DNA of 64,000 nucleotides from Anaerolineales bacterium (GTDB lineage Bacteria > Chloroflexota > Anaerolineae > Anaerolineales > Villigracilaceae): positions 124,001 through 188,000 of the forward strand of contig JACKAW010000006.1 in the NCBI GenBank assembly GCA_020634885.1, read 5' to 3'. The position numbers and the translations under genes were made by a program. The notes beneath the pieces are model-generated. The model did not search any database. It was not told the DNA's origin and was given only the letters and a program-made list of their open reading frames with translations. This document shows, piece by piece, positions 50,356 through 59,175 of the stretch (its first letter is position 1; each line of letters begins with the position of its first letter).

Positions 50356-50390
50356 CGTCACGTAGGCGCGGCGCGCCTTGCGTGACTTAC
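50356..50390 (+). repeat. GTCACG hairpin element, copy 1
   Basis: Stem GTCACG / CGTGAC with an inner stem AGGCGC / GCGCCT, followed by TTAC. A shorter relative at 52193-52215 shares GTCACG...GCGTGACTTAC. The rest of the 269-base gap before the transporter gene shows nothing else. Confidence 0.6.
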
Positions 50391-50409
50391 TTCATGCAAG
50401 GAGGCTGCC

Positions 50410-51336
50410 ATGCTGAGCATTTATAAAAACGTAGAAGGTGGGCTGGAAACGCTCGAAACCATTGCAAACGGTGCGTGGGTCAATGTTGTAGACCCAACGC
50501 CGGATGAGGTTGAAAAACTGGTCAATTGGGGGATGGAGATGGACTATATCAATTACTGTCTCGATCAAGATGAAATGCCGCGTATGGAACGGGATGAAGA
50601 TTACACTTTCATCCTTCTTCGCATTCCCGTTCGGCAGCCCGAAAAGGATATTCCATATATCACCGCCCCACTTGGCATCATGATTCTTGGGAACAAGATC
50701 ATTACCATTTGCCGCTACGACAGCGATATTTTCAAAGCGCTCACCAATGGCAAATACAAACAAATGCGTACCGGCAAACGCTACCGCCTTACCCTTTATA
50801 TCTTTCTCGAAACCGCCGCTCGCTATTTGAATCTTCTGCGTGAGATCAACCGCGCCACCGAAGATGTGGAAGACCGTTTGCAAAAATCCACCCAGAACCG
50901 TGAATTGCTCGAATTGCTCAAATATCAAAAAAGCCTGACCTTCTTTGCCACCGCCCTGCGCTCCAACGAAGTGATGATGGAGCGCGTGCAAAAAACGCAG
51001 ATGTTCAACTACTACGAAGAAGACCAGGACTTGCTCGAAGATGTGCTCACCGAAAACCAGCAAGCCATTCAAATGACCAGCATCAATGCCGAAATCCTTT
51101 CCAGCATGATGGATGCCTTCGCCTCGATTATCTCGAACAACCTGAACGTGGTCATGAAGGCGCTTGCCGCGCTCACCATCATTCTCAATGTGCCGACCAT
51201 CGTCGCCTCGTTCTATGGCATGAACGTGTACTTGCCCGGCGAAAATCACCCGCTTGCATTTCTCACCGTCATCGGGCTGGCGCTTGGGCTTACTGCCATT
51301 GCAACGTACATCTTTTACAAACGGAATTGGTTCTAA
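50410..51336 (+). CDS. CorA-family divalent-cation transporter
   Basis: 308 residues. Cytoplasmic alpha/beta N-terminus, a long helical region (RYLNLLREINRATEDVEDRL) and two C-terminal membrane helices with the GMN signature in FYGMNVYLPGE between them. CorA forms pentameric Mg2+ or Co2+ channels. CAAGGAGG precedes the ATG. The stop TAA shares its last base with the next start. Confidence 0.93.
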   Translation: MLSIYKNVEGGLETLETIANGAWVNVVDPTPDEVEKLVNWGMEMDYINYCLDQDEMPRMERDEDYTFILLRIPVRQPEKDIPYITAPLGIMILGNKIITICRYDSDIFKALTNGKYKQMRTGKRYRLTLYIFLETAARYLNLLREINRATEDVEDRLQKSTQNRELLELLKYQKSLTFFATALRSNEVMMERVQKTQMFNYYEEDQDLLEDVLTENQQAIQMTSINAEILSSMMDAFASIISNNLNVVMKALAALTIILNVPTIVASFYGMNVYLPGENHPLAFLTVIGLALGLTAIATYIFYKRNWF

Positions 51337-52184
51337 TGGAAGCTCAAGTTTTCTTCGATGCCAAAGCCATCCTTGGTGAAGGTCCCGCATGGGACGAGAA
51401 GACTCAAACGCTTTACTGGGTCGATATTCTTGCAAAACGAGTCTATGCCGGAACTGAAGTGCTTGTTGAATTGGATGAATTCATCGGCTGCCTTGCCCCG
51501 CGAAAAAACGGGAATTTGATTTTGGGAAAACGCGCCTCTTTCGTAGACTTTGACCTGCGCACCTCCCAGCAGACCGTTCTCGCCGCTGTGACCGAATCTG
51601 CCACCAACCGCATGAACGATGGTAAATGTGACCCCGCCGGTCGCCTCATTGCCGGTACGATGGACATGAACGAGAAAGATCCCACGGGAACCGTCTACTC
51701 ATTCGACGGAGAAGATACGCGCGTCTTATTCCGTGACGTGACCATCTCCAACGGCATGGCGTGGAGCCCCGACTACAAAACTTTCTACTACATTGACACG
51801 CCTACACGTGAGATTCAAGCGTTTGATTATGACCTGCCTACAGGAAGCATTGCAAATCCACGTGTGGCGTTTAAGATTTCTGAACAAATGGGATGGCCCG
51901 ACGGTATGACCTCTGACACCCAGGGCAATTTGTGGATCGCCATGTGGGGTGGGGCAGAGGTGACGCGCTGGAACCCGAATACAGGCACAATGATCGGTCG
52001 GGTTTCGGTGCCCGCCTTGCAAACCTCGTCGGTGGTCTTTGGCGGCAGGGATAGAAACGAGTTGTATGTCACATCTGCGCGGGTAGGCATGAGCGAAGAC
52101 AGCCTGAATATTTTCCCCCTGTCAGGCGGGTTGTTCAAAATAGTAACAGATGTCGAGGGGATGCCGACTTTTGAATTTGGGTAA
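51336..52184 (+). CDS. SMP-30/gluconolactonase-family protein
   Basis: 282-residue six-bladed propeller hydrolase (lactonase) family. Blocks: the Glu metal ligand in LGEGPAWDEKTQTLYWVDI, MNDGKCDPAGRLIAGTMD with Asn and Asp, ISNGMAWSPDYKTFYYIDT with Asn and QMGWPDGMTSDTQGNLWIAMW with Asp. A lactonase for sugar acid lactones is likely; the substrate is unknown. The ATG overlaps the CorA stop by one base. Confidence 0.9.
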   Translation: MEAQVFFDAKAILGEGPAWDEKTQTLYWVDILAKRVYAGTEVLVELDEFIGCLAPRKNGNLILGKRASFVDFDLRTSQQTVLAAVTESATNRMNDGKCDPAGRLIAGTMDMNEKDPTGTVYSFDGEDTRVLFRDVTISNGMAWSPDYKTFYYIDTPTREIQAFDYDLPTGSIANPRVAFKISEQMGWPDGMTSDTQGNLWIAMWGGAEVTRWNPNTGTMIGRVSVPALQTSSVVFGGRDRNELYVTSARVGMSEDSLNIFPLSGGLFKIVTDVEGMPTFEFG

Positions 52185-52192
52185 AGCAGGTA

Positions 52193-52215
52193 GGTCACGC
52201 TTCAAGCGTGACTTA
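52193..52215 (+). repeat. GTCACG hairpin element, copy 2
   Basis: GTCACGCTT-CA-AGCGTGAC-TTAC, related to the element at 50356. It sits between convergent genes and may act as a terminator-like hairpin. Confidence 0.6.
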
Positions 52216-52893
52216 CAAATTTAATTTCTCGCCATTCTCTCGCAACCACTTGCGCTGACGTTTGTAATCGGGGCAAATCTTCTCGACCAAATTCCAAAAG
52301 CGGGGGGAATGGTTCTTCACCTTCAAATGCGCCAATTCATGCAAGACCACATAATCCACCACCTCCAGCGGAGCCATCACAAGCCGCCAGGTGAAGTTGA
52401 TGTTTCCGCTTGCGCTGCACGAACCCCAGCGCGTTTTCGCCGAATTGACCTTGACCTGCTTCGGTTCAAATCTGTGCAAGGTGGCGTAGTGATTCACGCG
52501 TTCGTTGAAAATTGTTAATGCCTGCGTTTTATACCACTGCGTGAACATCCGCTCGCCGCGTTCTCGCGCAGAAGCCGACAGGGTGAACTCCCCGTCGAAT
52601 TTGAGAGCAGGCCGCTGAGGTGGGACGAGGCGCAGCTCGTAATCTGTTCCGAGGAAAAGAAATTTTTCCCCATCCATGTATTGCTTCTTCGGAACCTCGA
52701 CAATCGCCTTCATCTTTTCACGCGAGCGGATGATCCAATCCATTTTCTCTGCGATGAAGCTGTGAATATCGTTCAGCGTTGCCCGCCTCGGCGCACGGAC
52801 GGTGAGACTGCCATCGCGTTCGATGATGAGCGCAATCGTGCGGCGTTTGGCGCGGACGAGTGTATCAATTTGAATTGCGTTATTTTCTGTCAT
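52213..52893 (-). CDS. YgjP-like (WLM/UPF0-type) metal-dependent hydrolase
   Basis: 226 residues. The zinc motif HELAHLKVKNHS is followed by W-rich CPDYKRQRKWLRE, and SAKTRWGSCSASGNINFTWRL (cited in part as TRWGSCSASGNINF) precedes it; these match the M48/SprT-like YgjP family (DUF45). Some relatives sit in restriction or DNA-repair loci, but the role is uncertain. Its start overlaps the end of the 2-hydroxyacid dehydrogenase gene by 14 bases. Confidence 0.87.
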   Translation of the reverse strand: MTENNAIQIDTLVRAKRRTIALIIERDGSLTVRAPRRATLNDIHSFIAEKMDWIIRSREKMKAIVEVPKKQYMDGEKFLFLGTDYELRLVPPQRPALKFDGEFTLSASARERGERMFTQWYKTQALTIFNERVNHYATLHRFEPKQVKVNSAKTRWGSCSASGNINFTWRLVMAPLEVVDYVVLHELAHLKVKNHSPRFWNLVEKICPDYKRQRKWLRENGEKLNL

Positions 52894-53854
52894 ACACTTC
52901 CGGGTTTACACAATGCGGCAAACGCTCACCCTTCAACCCCGCGATCAAATTCTCTGCTGCAAGCCGCGCCATTTCGTCGCGGGTGTGTTCACTGGCGCTG
53001 CCAATGTGCGGGAGAATGACGCAGTTCTCCAGCGTGAGCAGGGGAGAATCCAGCGGCAAGGGTTCGGGGTCGGTCACATCCAAACCGGCGGCGAATATCC
53101 GTTTGGCTTTTAACGCCTCATACAAAGCGGTTTGATCTACAACCGGTCCGCGCGAGGTATTCACAAAAACGGCATTCGGTTTCATCTTCGAGAGAAAGTC
53201 CGCGTTTACCATGTGGCGTGTGGCAGCATTCAACGGCGTATGCACCGAAACAAAATCAGATTGCTTCAGCAACTCATCGAGGCTGTTCATTTTTATCGCG
53301 CCAAATTCTGGCTCTGCACTCGGGCTGTAAAAAATGATCCGCAGCCCAAAGCCAACGGCGCGTTTTGCCACCGCCCGCCCAATGCGACCAAAGCCCACAA
53401 TGCCGAGCGTTTTACCTGCCATGTCCATGCCAAGCAGCATGGATGGATGCCATGTCTTCCACTTGCCTTCACGAATATAGCGTTCTGATTCAACGATACG
53501 CCGACCCGCCGCAAGTAGCAGCGCAAAGGCAATATCGGCGGTGGCATCGGTCAAAATGCCTGGCGTGTTGCCAATCGGAATTCCACGCGCGGTCACATCG
53601 GGCACAACGATATTATCGAAACCCACCGCATGGTTGCTAACCACTTTTAATTGCGATCCGGCTGCATCCAACAATTCTGCATCTACACGGTCGGTGAGCA
53701 TACTGATGAAGCCATCTACACCGCGCACTTTTTCAAGCAACACATCACGCGTGGGCGGCATTGCCTGATCCCACACATCTGCATCACAAAAATCCAACAC
53801 CAAATTCAAACCGGCATCACGCATTTTTCGGGCAACAAATACCTTGGGGCGCAT
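52880..53854 (-). CDS. D-2-hydroxyacid dehydrogenase (glyoxylate/hydroxypyruvate reductase)
   Basis: 324 residues, NAD(P)-dependent. Rossmann motif LGIVGFGRIGRAVAKRA; catalytic Arg in NTSRGPVVDQTAL, Glu in the DPEPLP stretch and His in ILPHIGSASEHT. It probably reduces hydroxypyruvate or glyoxylate to D-glycerate or glycolate. The divergent neighbouring gene encodes glycerate 2-kinase, which uses that D-glycerate, and this supports the call. The 32-base gap between them must hold both promoters. Confidence 0.9.
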   Translation of the reverse strand: MRPKVFVARKMRDAGLNLVLDFCDADVWDQAMPPTRDVLLEKVRGVDGFISMLTDRVDAELLDAAGSQLKVVSNHAVGFDNIVVPDVTARGIPIGNTPGILTDATADIAFALLLAAGRRIVESERYIREGKWKTWHPSMLLGMDMAGKTLGIVGFGRIGRAVAKRAVGFGLRIIFYSPSAEPEFGAIKMNSLDELLKQSDFVSVHTPLNAATRHMVNADFLSKMKPNAVFVNTSRGPVVDQTALYEALKAKRIFAAGLDVTDPEPLPLDSPLLTLENCVILPHIGSASEHTRDEMARLAAENLIAGLKGERLPHCVNPEVYDRK

Positions 53855-53886
53855 CGCAACTCCTTCTGCGTTATCATACTCGAAAC

Positions 53887-55206
53887 ATGAAAAATATTTC
53901 CACAGCTACGTTGCACACACATCCGCACGGCAAAGACATTATGCAGATCCTAAATGCCTGCATAAACGCCGTCGAGCCGGGCAATGCCATCCGCAACTTT
54001 GTGCGCCGTGAAAAAAATATTTTGCAGATCGAAGACCAAAAATATGATCTGAATGAATTTGACCAAGTGACCGTGCTTGGTTTGGGCAAAGCGACCGAAG
54101 CCATGTCGCTTGCCTTGTTGGATGTACTCGGTTCGTATCCAAGCCGGGGCTTGCTCATTCCAAAACAAGCCTTCACTTCCCCCGCCAGCGGATTCACCGT
54201 CTCGCCCGGCGGACATCCCGTCCCAACCGCAGCGAGCATCCACGCCGGAAATTCCGCCTTCGATCTTGCCTCCACGCTCACAGAAAAAGACCTGCTCATC
54301 TGCCTCATCTCTGGCGGCGGCTCGGCACTGATGACCTCACCCCAGCGCGGGCTGCAACTTGAAGACCTTCAAGCCCTCACCAAACTTCTGCTCGCCTGTG
54401 GCGCCCGCGTAGACGAGATCAACACCCTGCGCCGTCACCTCGACCGAGTGAAAGGCGGCGGCATTGCCAAGTCTGTGAATGGGGCGCGCATTGCCAGTCT
54501 GATTCTCTCGGACGTGGTGGCTAATCCGCTTGAAGCGATTGCATCTGGTCCCACCGCGCCAGACCCATCCACACGAGAAGACGCGTTGAGTATTTTGAAG
54601 AAATATGACCTGCTGGCAAAAGTCCCTGCCGCGATTTTGCAGGTTTTAGAAAACACCCCCGAAACACCCAAACCGAATGACCCGTTATTTGAGCGTGTGC
54701 AAAATGTTTTAGTGGGCAGTAACTCACTCGCCGCCGAAGCCGGGTTGGAGATGGCGAAGTCGCTCGGCTTTGAAACGCATTTCCTCGGCGATACATGGCA
54801 AGGCGAAGCCCGCGAGGTTGCCAAAAAGTTGTGCAGATATTTCAAGCGCGAGTACCCTCGTCCATTTTGTTGGATCGCAGGCGGTGAAACCACCGTCACC
54901 TTGCATGGGCGCGGCAAAGGCGGGCGCAACCAGGAACTCGCCCTCGCCGCTGCCATAGAAATGAATGGACTTGAAAACTCCATGCTCATCACCCTCGCCA
55001 CGGACGGCGAAGATGGTCCCACCGATGCGGCGGGTGCCGTAGTAGTGGGGGAGAGTTACCAGCGAGGGGAGCGGCTTGGGGTCAATGCTCAAGCCTTCCT
55101 GAGTCAGAACGATGCACATTCCTATTTTGAGAAACTGGGCGATCTGCTCCAAACCGGTCCAACCGGCACAAATGTCAACGATCTGACCATCCTTTTTGGG
55201 TTTTAG
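53887..55206 (+). CDS. Glycerate 2-kinase (MOFRL family)
   Basis: 439 residues. Blocks: VLGLGKATEAM near the start, SGGGSALMTSP, RRHLDRVKGGGIA and the C-terminal FCWIAGGETTVTLHGRGKGGRNQELALAA that gives the MOFRL name (cited in part as GGETTVTLHGRGKGGRNQE). It phosphorylates D-glycerate to 2-phosphoglycerate. Divergent from a D-glycerate-forming dehydrogenase. The ATG at 53887 is chosen; the long upstream frame (from 53761) overlaps the dehydrogenase gene and shows no conservation. Confidence 0.93.
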   Translation: MKNISTATLHTHPHGKDIMQILNACINAVEPGNAIRNFVRREKNILQIEDQKYDLNEFDQVTVLGLGKATEAMSLALLDVLGSYPSRGLLIPKQAFTSPASGFTVSPGGHPVPTAASIHAGNSAFDLASTLTEKDLLICLISGGGSALMTSPQRGLQLEDLQALTKLLLACGARVDEINTLRRHLDRVKGGGIAKSVNGARIASLILSDVVANPLEAIASGPTAPDPSTREDALSILKKYDLLAKVPAAILQVLENTPETPKPNDPLFERVQNVLVGSNSLAAEAGLEMAKSLGFETHFLGDTWQGEAREVAKKLCRYFKREYPRPFCWIAGGETTVTLHGRGKGGRNQELALAAAIEMNGLENSMLITLATDGEDGPTDAAGAVVVGESYQRGERLGVNAQAFLSQNDAHSYFEKLGDLLQTGPTGTNVNDLTILFGF

Positions 55207-55259
55207 CATAAAGATATGCAAACTCTACTCAAAAGTTAATAATTCTTACACTCCTCTTA

Positions 55260-55288
55260 TTGACGTGAATTTTTACGGCTGATATTAT
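55260..55288 (+). promoter_or_regulatory. hrcA promoter
   Basis: TTGACG (55260-55265), 17-base spacer, TATTAT (55283-55288). Confidence 0.85.
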
Positions 55289-55302
55289 TATTCCGTTATC
55301 AA

Positions 55303-55329
55303 TTGGCACTCTAAAATAAAGAGTGCTAA
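55303..55329 (+). promoter_or_regulatory. CIRCE operator
   Basis: TTGGCACTC (55303-55311), nine bases, GAGTGCTAA (55321-55329). One base differs from the consensus left arm TTAGCACTC. It lies just downstream of the hrcA promoter and next to its start, so HrcA represses its own transcript. Confidence 0.95.
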
Positions 55330-55339
55330 ATTTTTGAAT

Positions 55340-56377
55340 ATGCCGAACCTCACCGAAAGACAGAAAACCCTCCTGATGCTAATCATCCGTGATTACATCG
55401 ATACTGCCCAGCCCATTGGCTCGAAGCGGTTGGCAGAGCATTACCACATCAATCTGTCGTCGGCGACCATTCGTAATGAGATGGCGGCTCTCACTGAAAT
55501 GGGCTACTTGCGCCAACCGCATACCTCCGCCGGACGCGTGCCCACCGAAGAAGGCTACCGCTATTTCGTCAGTGAGATGATGCACAGCGCCGAACTGCCC
55601 GAAACCGTTCAGCGCACCATCTCGCACCAGTTCTTTCAATCGCGCCCCGAACTCGATCAGTGGATGACCCTCGCGGCGTCCATCCTTGCAAGCCAATCGC
55701 AGGGCGTTTCGGTTGTTGCCGCGCCGCATGTCGAAAGTACAAAATTCAAGCATGTTGAATTGATCTCGACCCAAGGGCGACAAGTGCTCATGGTGTTGGT
55801 GATGCTCGGTGGGGAAGTGTCACAGCAGATTTTGACGTTGGCGGAACCTGTCGCTCAAGAACGTCTCAGCGGAACAGCAGCGCGTCTTAACGGACTTTTA
55901 GCGGGTCAGACCGCCCAAGCCATGTCCACGCTGACGGCTCGTCCCGACCCGCTCGATCAGGACATCCTCCTGCTCATTGCAAACGACATGCGCCGCCTGA
56001 CCGAAAAAGCATCCGGCGAAATCTACACCGACGGTTTGACCAACATTTTGGGCGAACCTGAATTCTCCGAGGTGGACGGTCCGCGGCGGGCATTGAAGAT
56101 TTTTGAAGAACCCGCCACCTTGCAGGATTTGCTGGCAAAGACCACCAGCAACAGCAATGTCGGCGCCTTGCAAGTGTTGATCGGCGGCGAAGGCGAATAT
56201 GATGACCTGCGTCAGTGCAGTTTGGTCATTGCCCGTTACGGCGTCCCTGGCATGGCAACCGGCGCGTTGGGGGTGCTCGGTCCCATGCGCATGGCATACT
56301 CGCGGACAATTCCCACCGTGAGATTCGTGGCTGGGCTGTTGAGCGAATTGGTCAGCGATAACATCTCAGGCGAATAA
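55340..56377 (+). CDS. hrcA: Heat-inducible transcription repressor HrcA
   Basis: 345 residues. N-terminal winged helix (LTERQKTLLMLIIRDYIDTAQPIGSKRLAEHY, cited partly as DYIDTAQPIGSKRLAEHY) with SSATIRNEMAALTEMGYLRQPHTSAGR, then the GAF-like effector domain ending with GPMRMAYSRTIPTVRFVA. It binds CIRCE and is refolded by GroE. It has its own CIRCE, and no second CIRCE is seen before grpE, so grpE-dnaK-dnaJ may depend on read-through or on other signals. The ATG at 55340 has no strong ribosome site. Confidence 0.95.
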   Translation: MPNLTERQKTLLMLIIRDYIDTAQPIGSKRLAEHYHINLSSATIRNEMAALTEMGYLRQPHTSAGRVPTEEGYRYFVSEMMHSAELPETVQRTISHQFFQSRPELDQWMTLAASILASQSQGVSVVAAPHVESTKFKHVELISTQGRQVLMVLVMLGGEVSQQILTLAEPVAQERLSGTAARLNGLLAGQTAQAMSTLTARPDPLDQDILLLIANDMRRLTEKASGEIYTDGLTNILGEPEFSEVDGPRRALKIFEEPATLQDLLAKTTSNSNVGALQVLIGGEGEYDDLRQCSLVIARYGVPGMATGALGVLGPMRMAYSRTIPTVRFVAGLLSELVSDNISGE

Positions 56378-56387
56378 AATCTATGTC

Positions 56388-56536
56388 ACCCCTTCGGGGT
56401 TTGGAATTTGATTTCGTTTGAGGCTATAAAAATAACACCCCTTCGGGGTTGTTTGATGGTGTAAATGACATTTCAATCCCGAAGGGATGAAATGATTATA
56501 GAAAATGTAATAGAGAGAAATAAATCCCGAAGGGAT
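56388..56536 (+). repeat. CCCGAAGGGA palindromic repeat cluster 2 (four copies)
   Basis: ACCCCTTCGGGGT at 56388-56400 and 56437-56449, ATCCCGAAGGGAT at 56476-56488 and 56524-56536. Units are 39-49 bases apart in the hrcA-grpE gap. Opposite orientations, as in cluster 1 (46312-46457). Confidence 0.82.
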
Positions 56537-56567
56537 GACATAACAACGTCAAACGGAAGTGATATTT

Positions 56568-57119
56568 ATGGCAGAAGAAGTGAACAAGAACGAAGAAATC
56601 GAAGAGACTCAAGCCGCAGCGGAAGAACAGGCTGAGACGACCGAGCAGGCTCCCGTCGACGCGGAGCGTGAGGCGTTGATCCAGCAGTTGAAAGAGGCTG
56701 AAGGGAAGATCGTCGAATATAAGGACGGGTGGGCGCGGACTCAGGCGGAGTTCCAGAATTTCCGCAAACGAGTAGACCGCGATAATGAGTTGTTCAAGGC
56801 ATCCACGAAGGGCGACATTATCAAGAAGGTGCTGCCCGTGCTCGATGACCTGGAGCGTGCTCTGCAAAACCGCCCCGCAGATGATGCTTGGGCAAATGGC
56901 GTGGAGTTGGTGGTGCGCAAATTCCAGAACATTCTGGATATGGAAGGCGTCAAGAAGATCGAAGCCAAAGGCGCAGAGTTTGACCCGAACTTTCACGAAG
57001 CGATCTCCAACGAGCCTTCGGATGAAGTGGAAAGCGGTCATGTGATCGATGTGGTTCAGAACGGTTATGTGATCGGTGAACGTGTGATCCGACCGGCATT
57101 GGTGAGAGTTGCCCAGTGA
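56568..57119 (+). CDS. grpE: GrpE nucleotide exchange factor
   Basis: 183 residues. An acidic, Glu/Ala-rich N-terminal tail, a long coiled coil, and the conserved KDGWARTQAEFQNFRKRVDRD, KVLPVLDDLERAL and GVKKIEAKGAEFDPNFHEAI blocks (partly cited). It releases ADP from DnaK. Start at the ATG 56568 with GGAAGTGA upstream, after a CCCGAAGGGA repeat cluster. dnaK follows after a GTGTCA-type repeat tract. Confidence 0.95.
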   Translation: MAEEVNKNEEIEETQAAAEEQAETTEQAPVDAEREALIQQLKEAEGKIVEYKDGWARTQAEFQNFRKRVDRDNELFKASTKGDIIKKVLPVLDDLERALQNRPADDAWANGVELVVRKFQNILDMEGVKKIEAKGAEFDPNFHEAISNEPSDEVESGHVIDVVQNGYVIGERVIRPALVRVAQ

Positions 57120-57237
57120 TTTCGTGTTCACGTGTCAAGTGTTCCAGTATCGTAAGTGATGCTGTGAATCGTGACACTGAAATACCGGAAAACTGGAACA
57201 CAGACAAAGAAATGCAGAGACACTGGAGAACTTAATT

Positions 57238-59118
57238 ATGGCAAAAATCATTGGTATTGACTTAGGCACGACCAACTCGGTAGCGGCGGTGATGCAAGGC
57301 GGCGAACCGATCGTGATCCCATCGGCGGAAGGGGAGCGTTTGGTTCCTTCTGTGGTGGCGATGAATAAAAATAACGAGCGTTTGGTGGGACGTGTGGCGC
57401 GCAATCAGGCGATCACCAATCCGACCAATACGATCTTTTCGGTGAAGCGTTTTATGGGTCGCAAGGCAGGCGATGCCGAAGTGGAACGCACCAAGAAGCG
57501 CGTGCCCTATGCGGTGAATGAAGCCGCGAATGGCGATGTGCGCGTGGAACTGGGCGGCAAGGATTACTCCGCGCCGGAAGTTTCGGCGATGATCCTTGCG
57601 AAGATCAAGGCAGATGCCGAAGCCTTTTTAGGTGAGACCATTACGCAGGCGGTGATTACCGTGCCTGCTTACTTCAATGATGCCCAACGCAACGCAACCA
57701 AAGATGCGGGCAAGATCGCAGGTTTGGAAGTGCTGCGTATCATCAACGAGCCGACGGCTTCTTCGCTGGCATACGGCTTGGATAAGAAGAAGAACGAAGT
57801 CATCATTGTGTACGACCTCGGCGGCGGTACCTTCGACGTGTCCATTTTGGATGTGGGTGATGGTGTGTTCCAGGTTCGTGCCACGAGCGGCGATACCTTC
57901 CTCGGCGGCGATGACTTTGACCTTCGCATTATGGATCATTTGATCGCCGAGTTCAAGAAAGACAACGGCATTGATCTGAATAATGACCGACAGGCGCTTC
58001 AGCGTTTGAAGGAAGCCTCCGAAAAGGCGAAGATCGAACTTTCGACCGTGATGCAGACCGAAATCAACCTGCCTTACTTGACAGCAGACGCAAGTGGACC
58101 CAAACATTTGGTGATGACCCTGACTCGCGCCAAGTTCGAGCAGTTGGTTGCCGATCTGGTAGACCGCACCATTGCGCCGGTCAAGCAGGCGCTTGCCGAT
58201 GCCGACTTGAAGGCTGGCGACATCAACGAAATTGTTTTGGTTGGCGGTATGACCCGTATGCCCGCCATTCAAGACCGTGTACGCGCTTTCTTTGGCAAAG
58301 ACCCGCACAAAGGTGTGAACCCCGATGAAGTGGTTGCCATTGGTGCGGCAATTCAAGGCGGCGTGCTCGGCGGGGATGTGACTGACATCCTCCTCCTCGA
58401 TGTGACGCCGCTGACCCTTGCTATTGAAACTCTCGGCGGCGTTGCCACGGCTCAGATCGAACGCAATACCACCATCCCGACCCGCCGTTCACAGGTATTC
58501 TCCACTGCGGCAGACAGCCAGACTCAGGTTGAAATCCATGTCTTGCAAGGTGAGCGCCCAATGGCGGCGGATAACAAGTCGCTGGGCAAGTTCATTTTGG
58601 ATGGCATTCCACCTGCGCCGCGTGGCGTCCCTCAAGTGGAAGTGACCTTTGATGTGGATGCGAACGGCATTCTCAAAGTCAGCGCACAGGATAAAGCAAC
58701 GGGTAAGAGTCAGCACATTACCATCACCGCCTCTTCAGGATTGAGCGATAGCGAAGTGGAAAAGATGCGCAAGGATGCTGAATCACATGCCGAGGAAGAC
58801 CGCAAGCGCAAGGACTTGATCGAAGCGCGTAATAATGCCGATAACACCGTCTATGCGGGTGAGAAGGCGTTGCGCGATTTGGGCGATAAAGTCCCGGCGG
58901 AGATCAAGGCTGAAGTCGAGGCGAAAAGCGCCGAGGTCAAGGAAGCAGCGCAAGGTGAAGATGTGGAGAAGATCAAAGCCGCAGTCGAATCCTTGGGACA
59001 GACCATCCAAAAGATTGGTGCATCCGTTTATGAGCAGGGTCAAGCTGCAGGGGCGGGCGAAGCGGGTTCTTCATCCGACGCGGGACCTGATGTGGTGGAT
59101 GGGGAAGTCAAAGAGTAA
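57238..59118 (+). CDS. dnaK: Molecular chaperone DnaK (Hsp70)
   Basis: 626 residues. IIGIDLGTTNSVAAVM, VYDLGGGTFDVSILD and VLVGGMTRMPAIQDRV are the phosphate 1, phosphate 2 and adenosine motifs. The substrate-binding domain follows and the tail ends in a Gly/Ser/Asp-rich DVVDGEVKE-like motif. It lies in the order grpE-dnaK-dnaJ, preceded by a 118-base gap rich in GTGTCA/GTGACA repeats. No CIRCE is seen there. Confidence 0.97.
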   Translation: MAKIIGIDLGTTNSVAAVMQGGEPIVIPSAEGERLVPSVVAMNKNNERLVGRVARNQAITNPTNTIFSVKRFMGRKAGDAEVERTKKRVPYAVNEAANGDVRVELGGKDYSAPEVSAMILAKIKADAEAFLGETITQAVITVPAYFNDAQRNATKDAGKIAGLEVLRIINEPTASSLAYGLDKKKNEVIIVYDLGGGTFDVSILDVGDGVFQVRATSGDTFLGGDDFDLRIMDHLIAEFKKDNGIDLNNDRQALQRLKEASEKAKIELSTVMQTEINLPYLTADASGPKHLVMTLTRAKFEQLVADLVDRTIAPVKQALADADLKAGDINEIVLVGGMTRMPAIQDRVRAFFGKDPHKGVNPDEVVAIGAAIQGGVLGGDVTDILLLDVTPLTLAIETLGGVATAQIERNTTIPTRRSQVFSTAADSQTQVEIHVLQGERPMAADNKSLGKFILDGIPPAPRGVPQVEVTFDVDANGILKVSAQDKATGKSQHITITASSGLSDSEVEKMRKDAESHAEEDRKRKDLIEARNNADNTVYAGEKALRDLGDKVPAEIKAEVEAKSAEVKEAAQGEDVEKIKAAVESLGQTIQKIGASVYEQGQAAGAGEAGSSSDAGPDVVDGEVKE

Positions 59119-59175
59119 TTGGTAATTGGAGATTGGTAATTCAATCTCTAGTCACTAATCTCCAATCTCTAAATT
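59119..59175 (+). repeat. GGAGATTGG/AATCTCC low-complexity tract in the dnaK-dnaJ gap
   Basis: GGAGATT at about 59127 can pair with AATCTCC at about 59157. Same family as the CTAATCT tract at 2165-2197. It fills the gap but leaves no ribosome site for dnaJ. Confidence 0.65.

Noticed and set aside
53761..53886. Upstream start for glycerate 2-kinase
   Set aside because: It overlaps the divergent dehydrogenase gene and encodes a Pro/His-rich stretch unlike the family.
56388..56536. Possible short CRISPR array in the hrcA-grpE gap
   Set aside because: Repeats are only 13 bases, occur in both orientations, have uneven spacing and the same unit recurs at 46312-46457; no cas genes are near.
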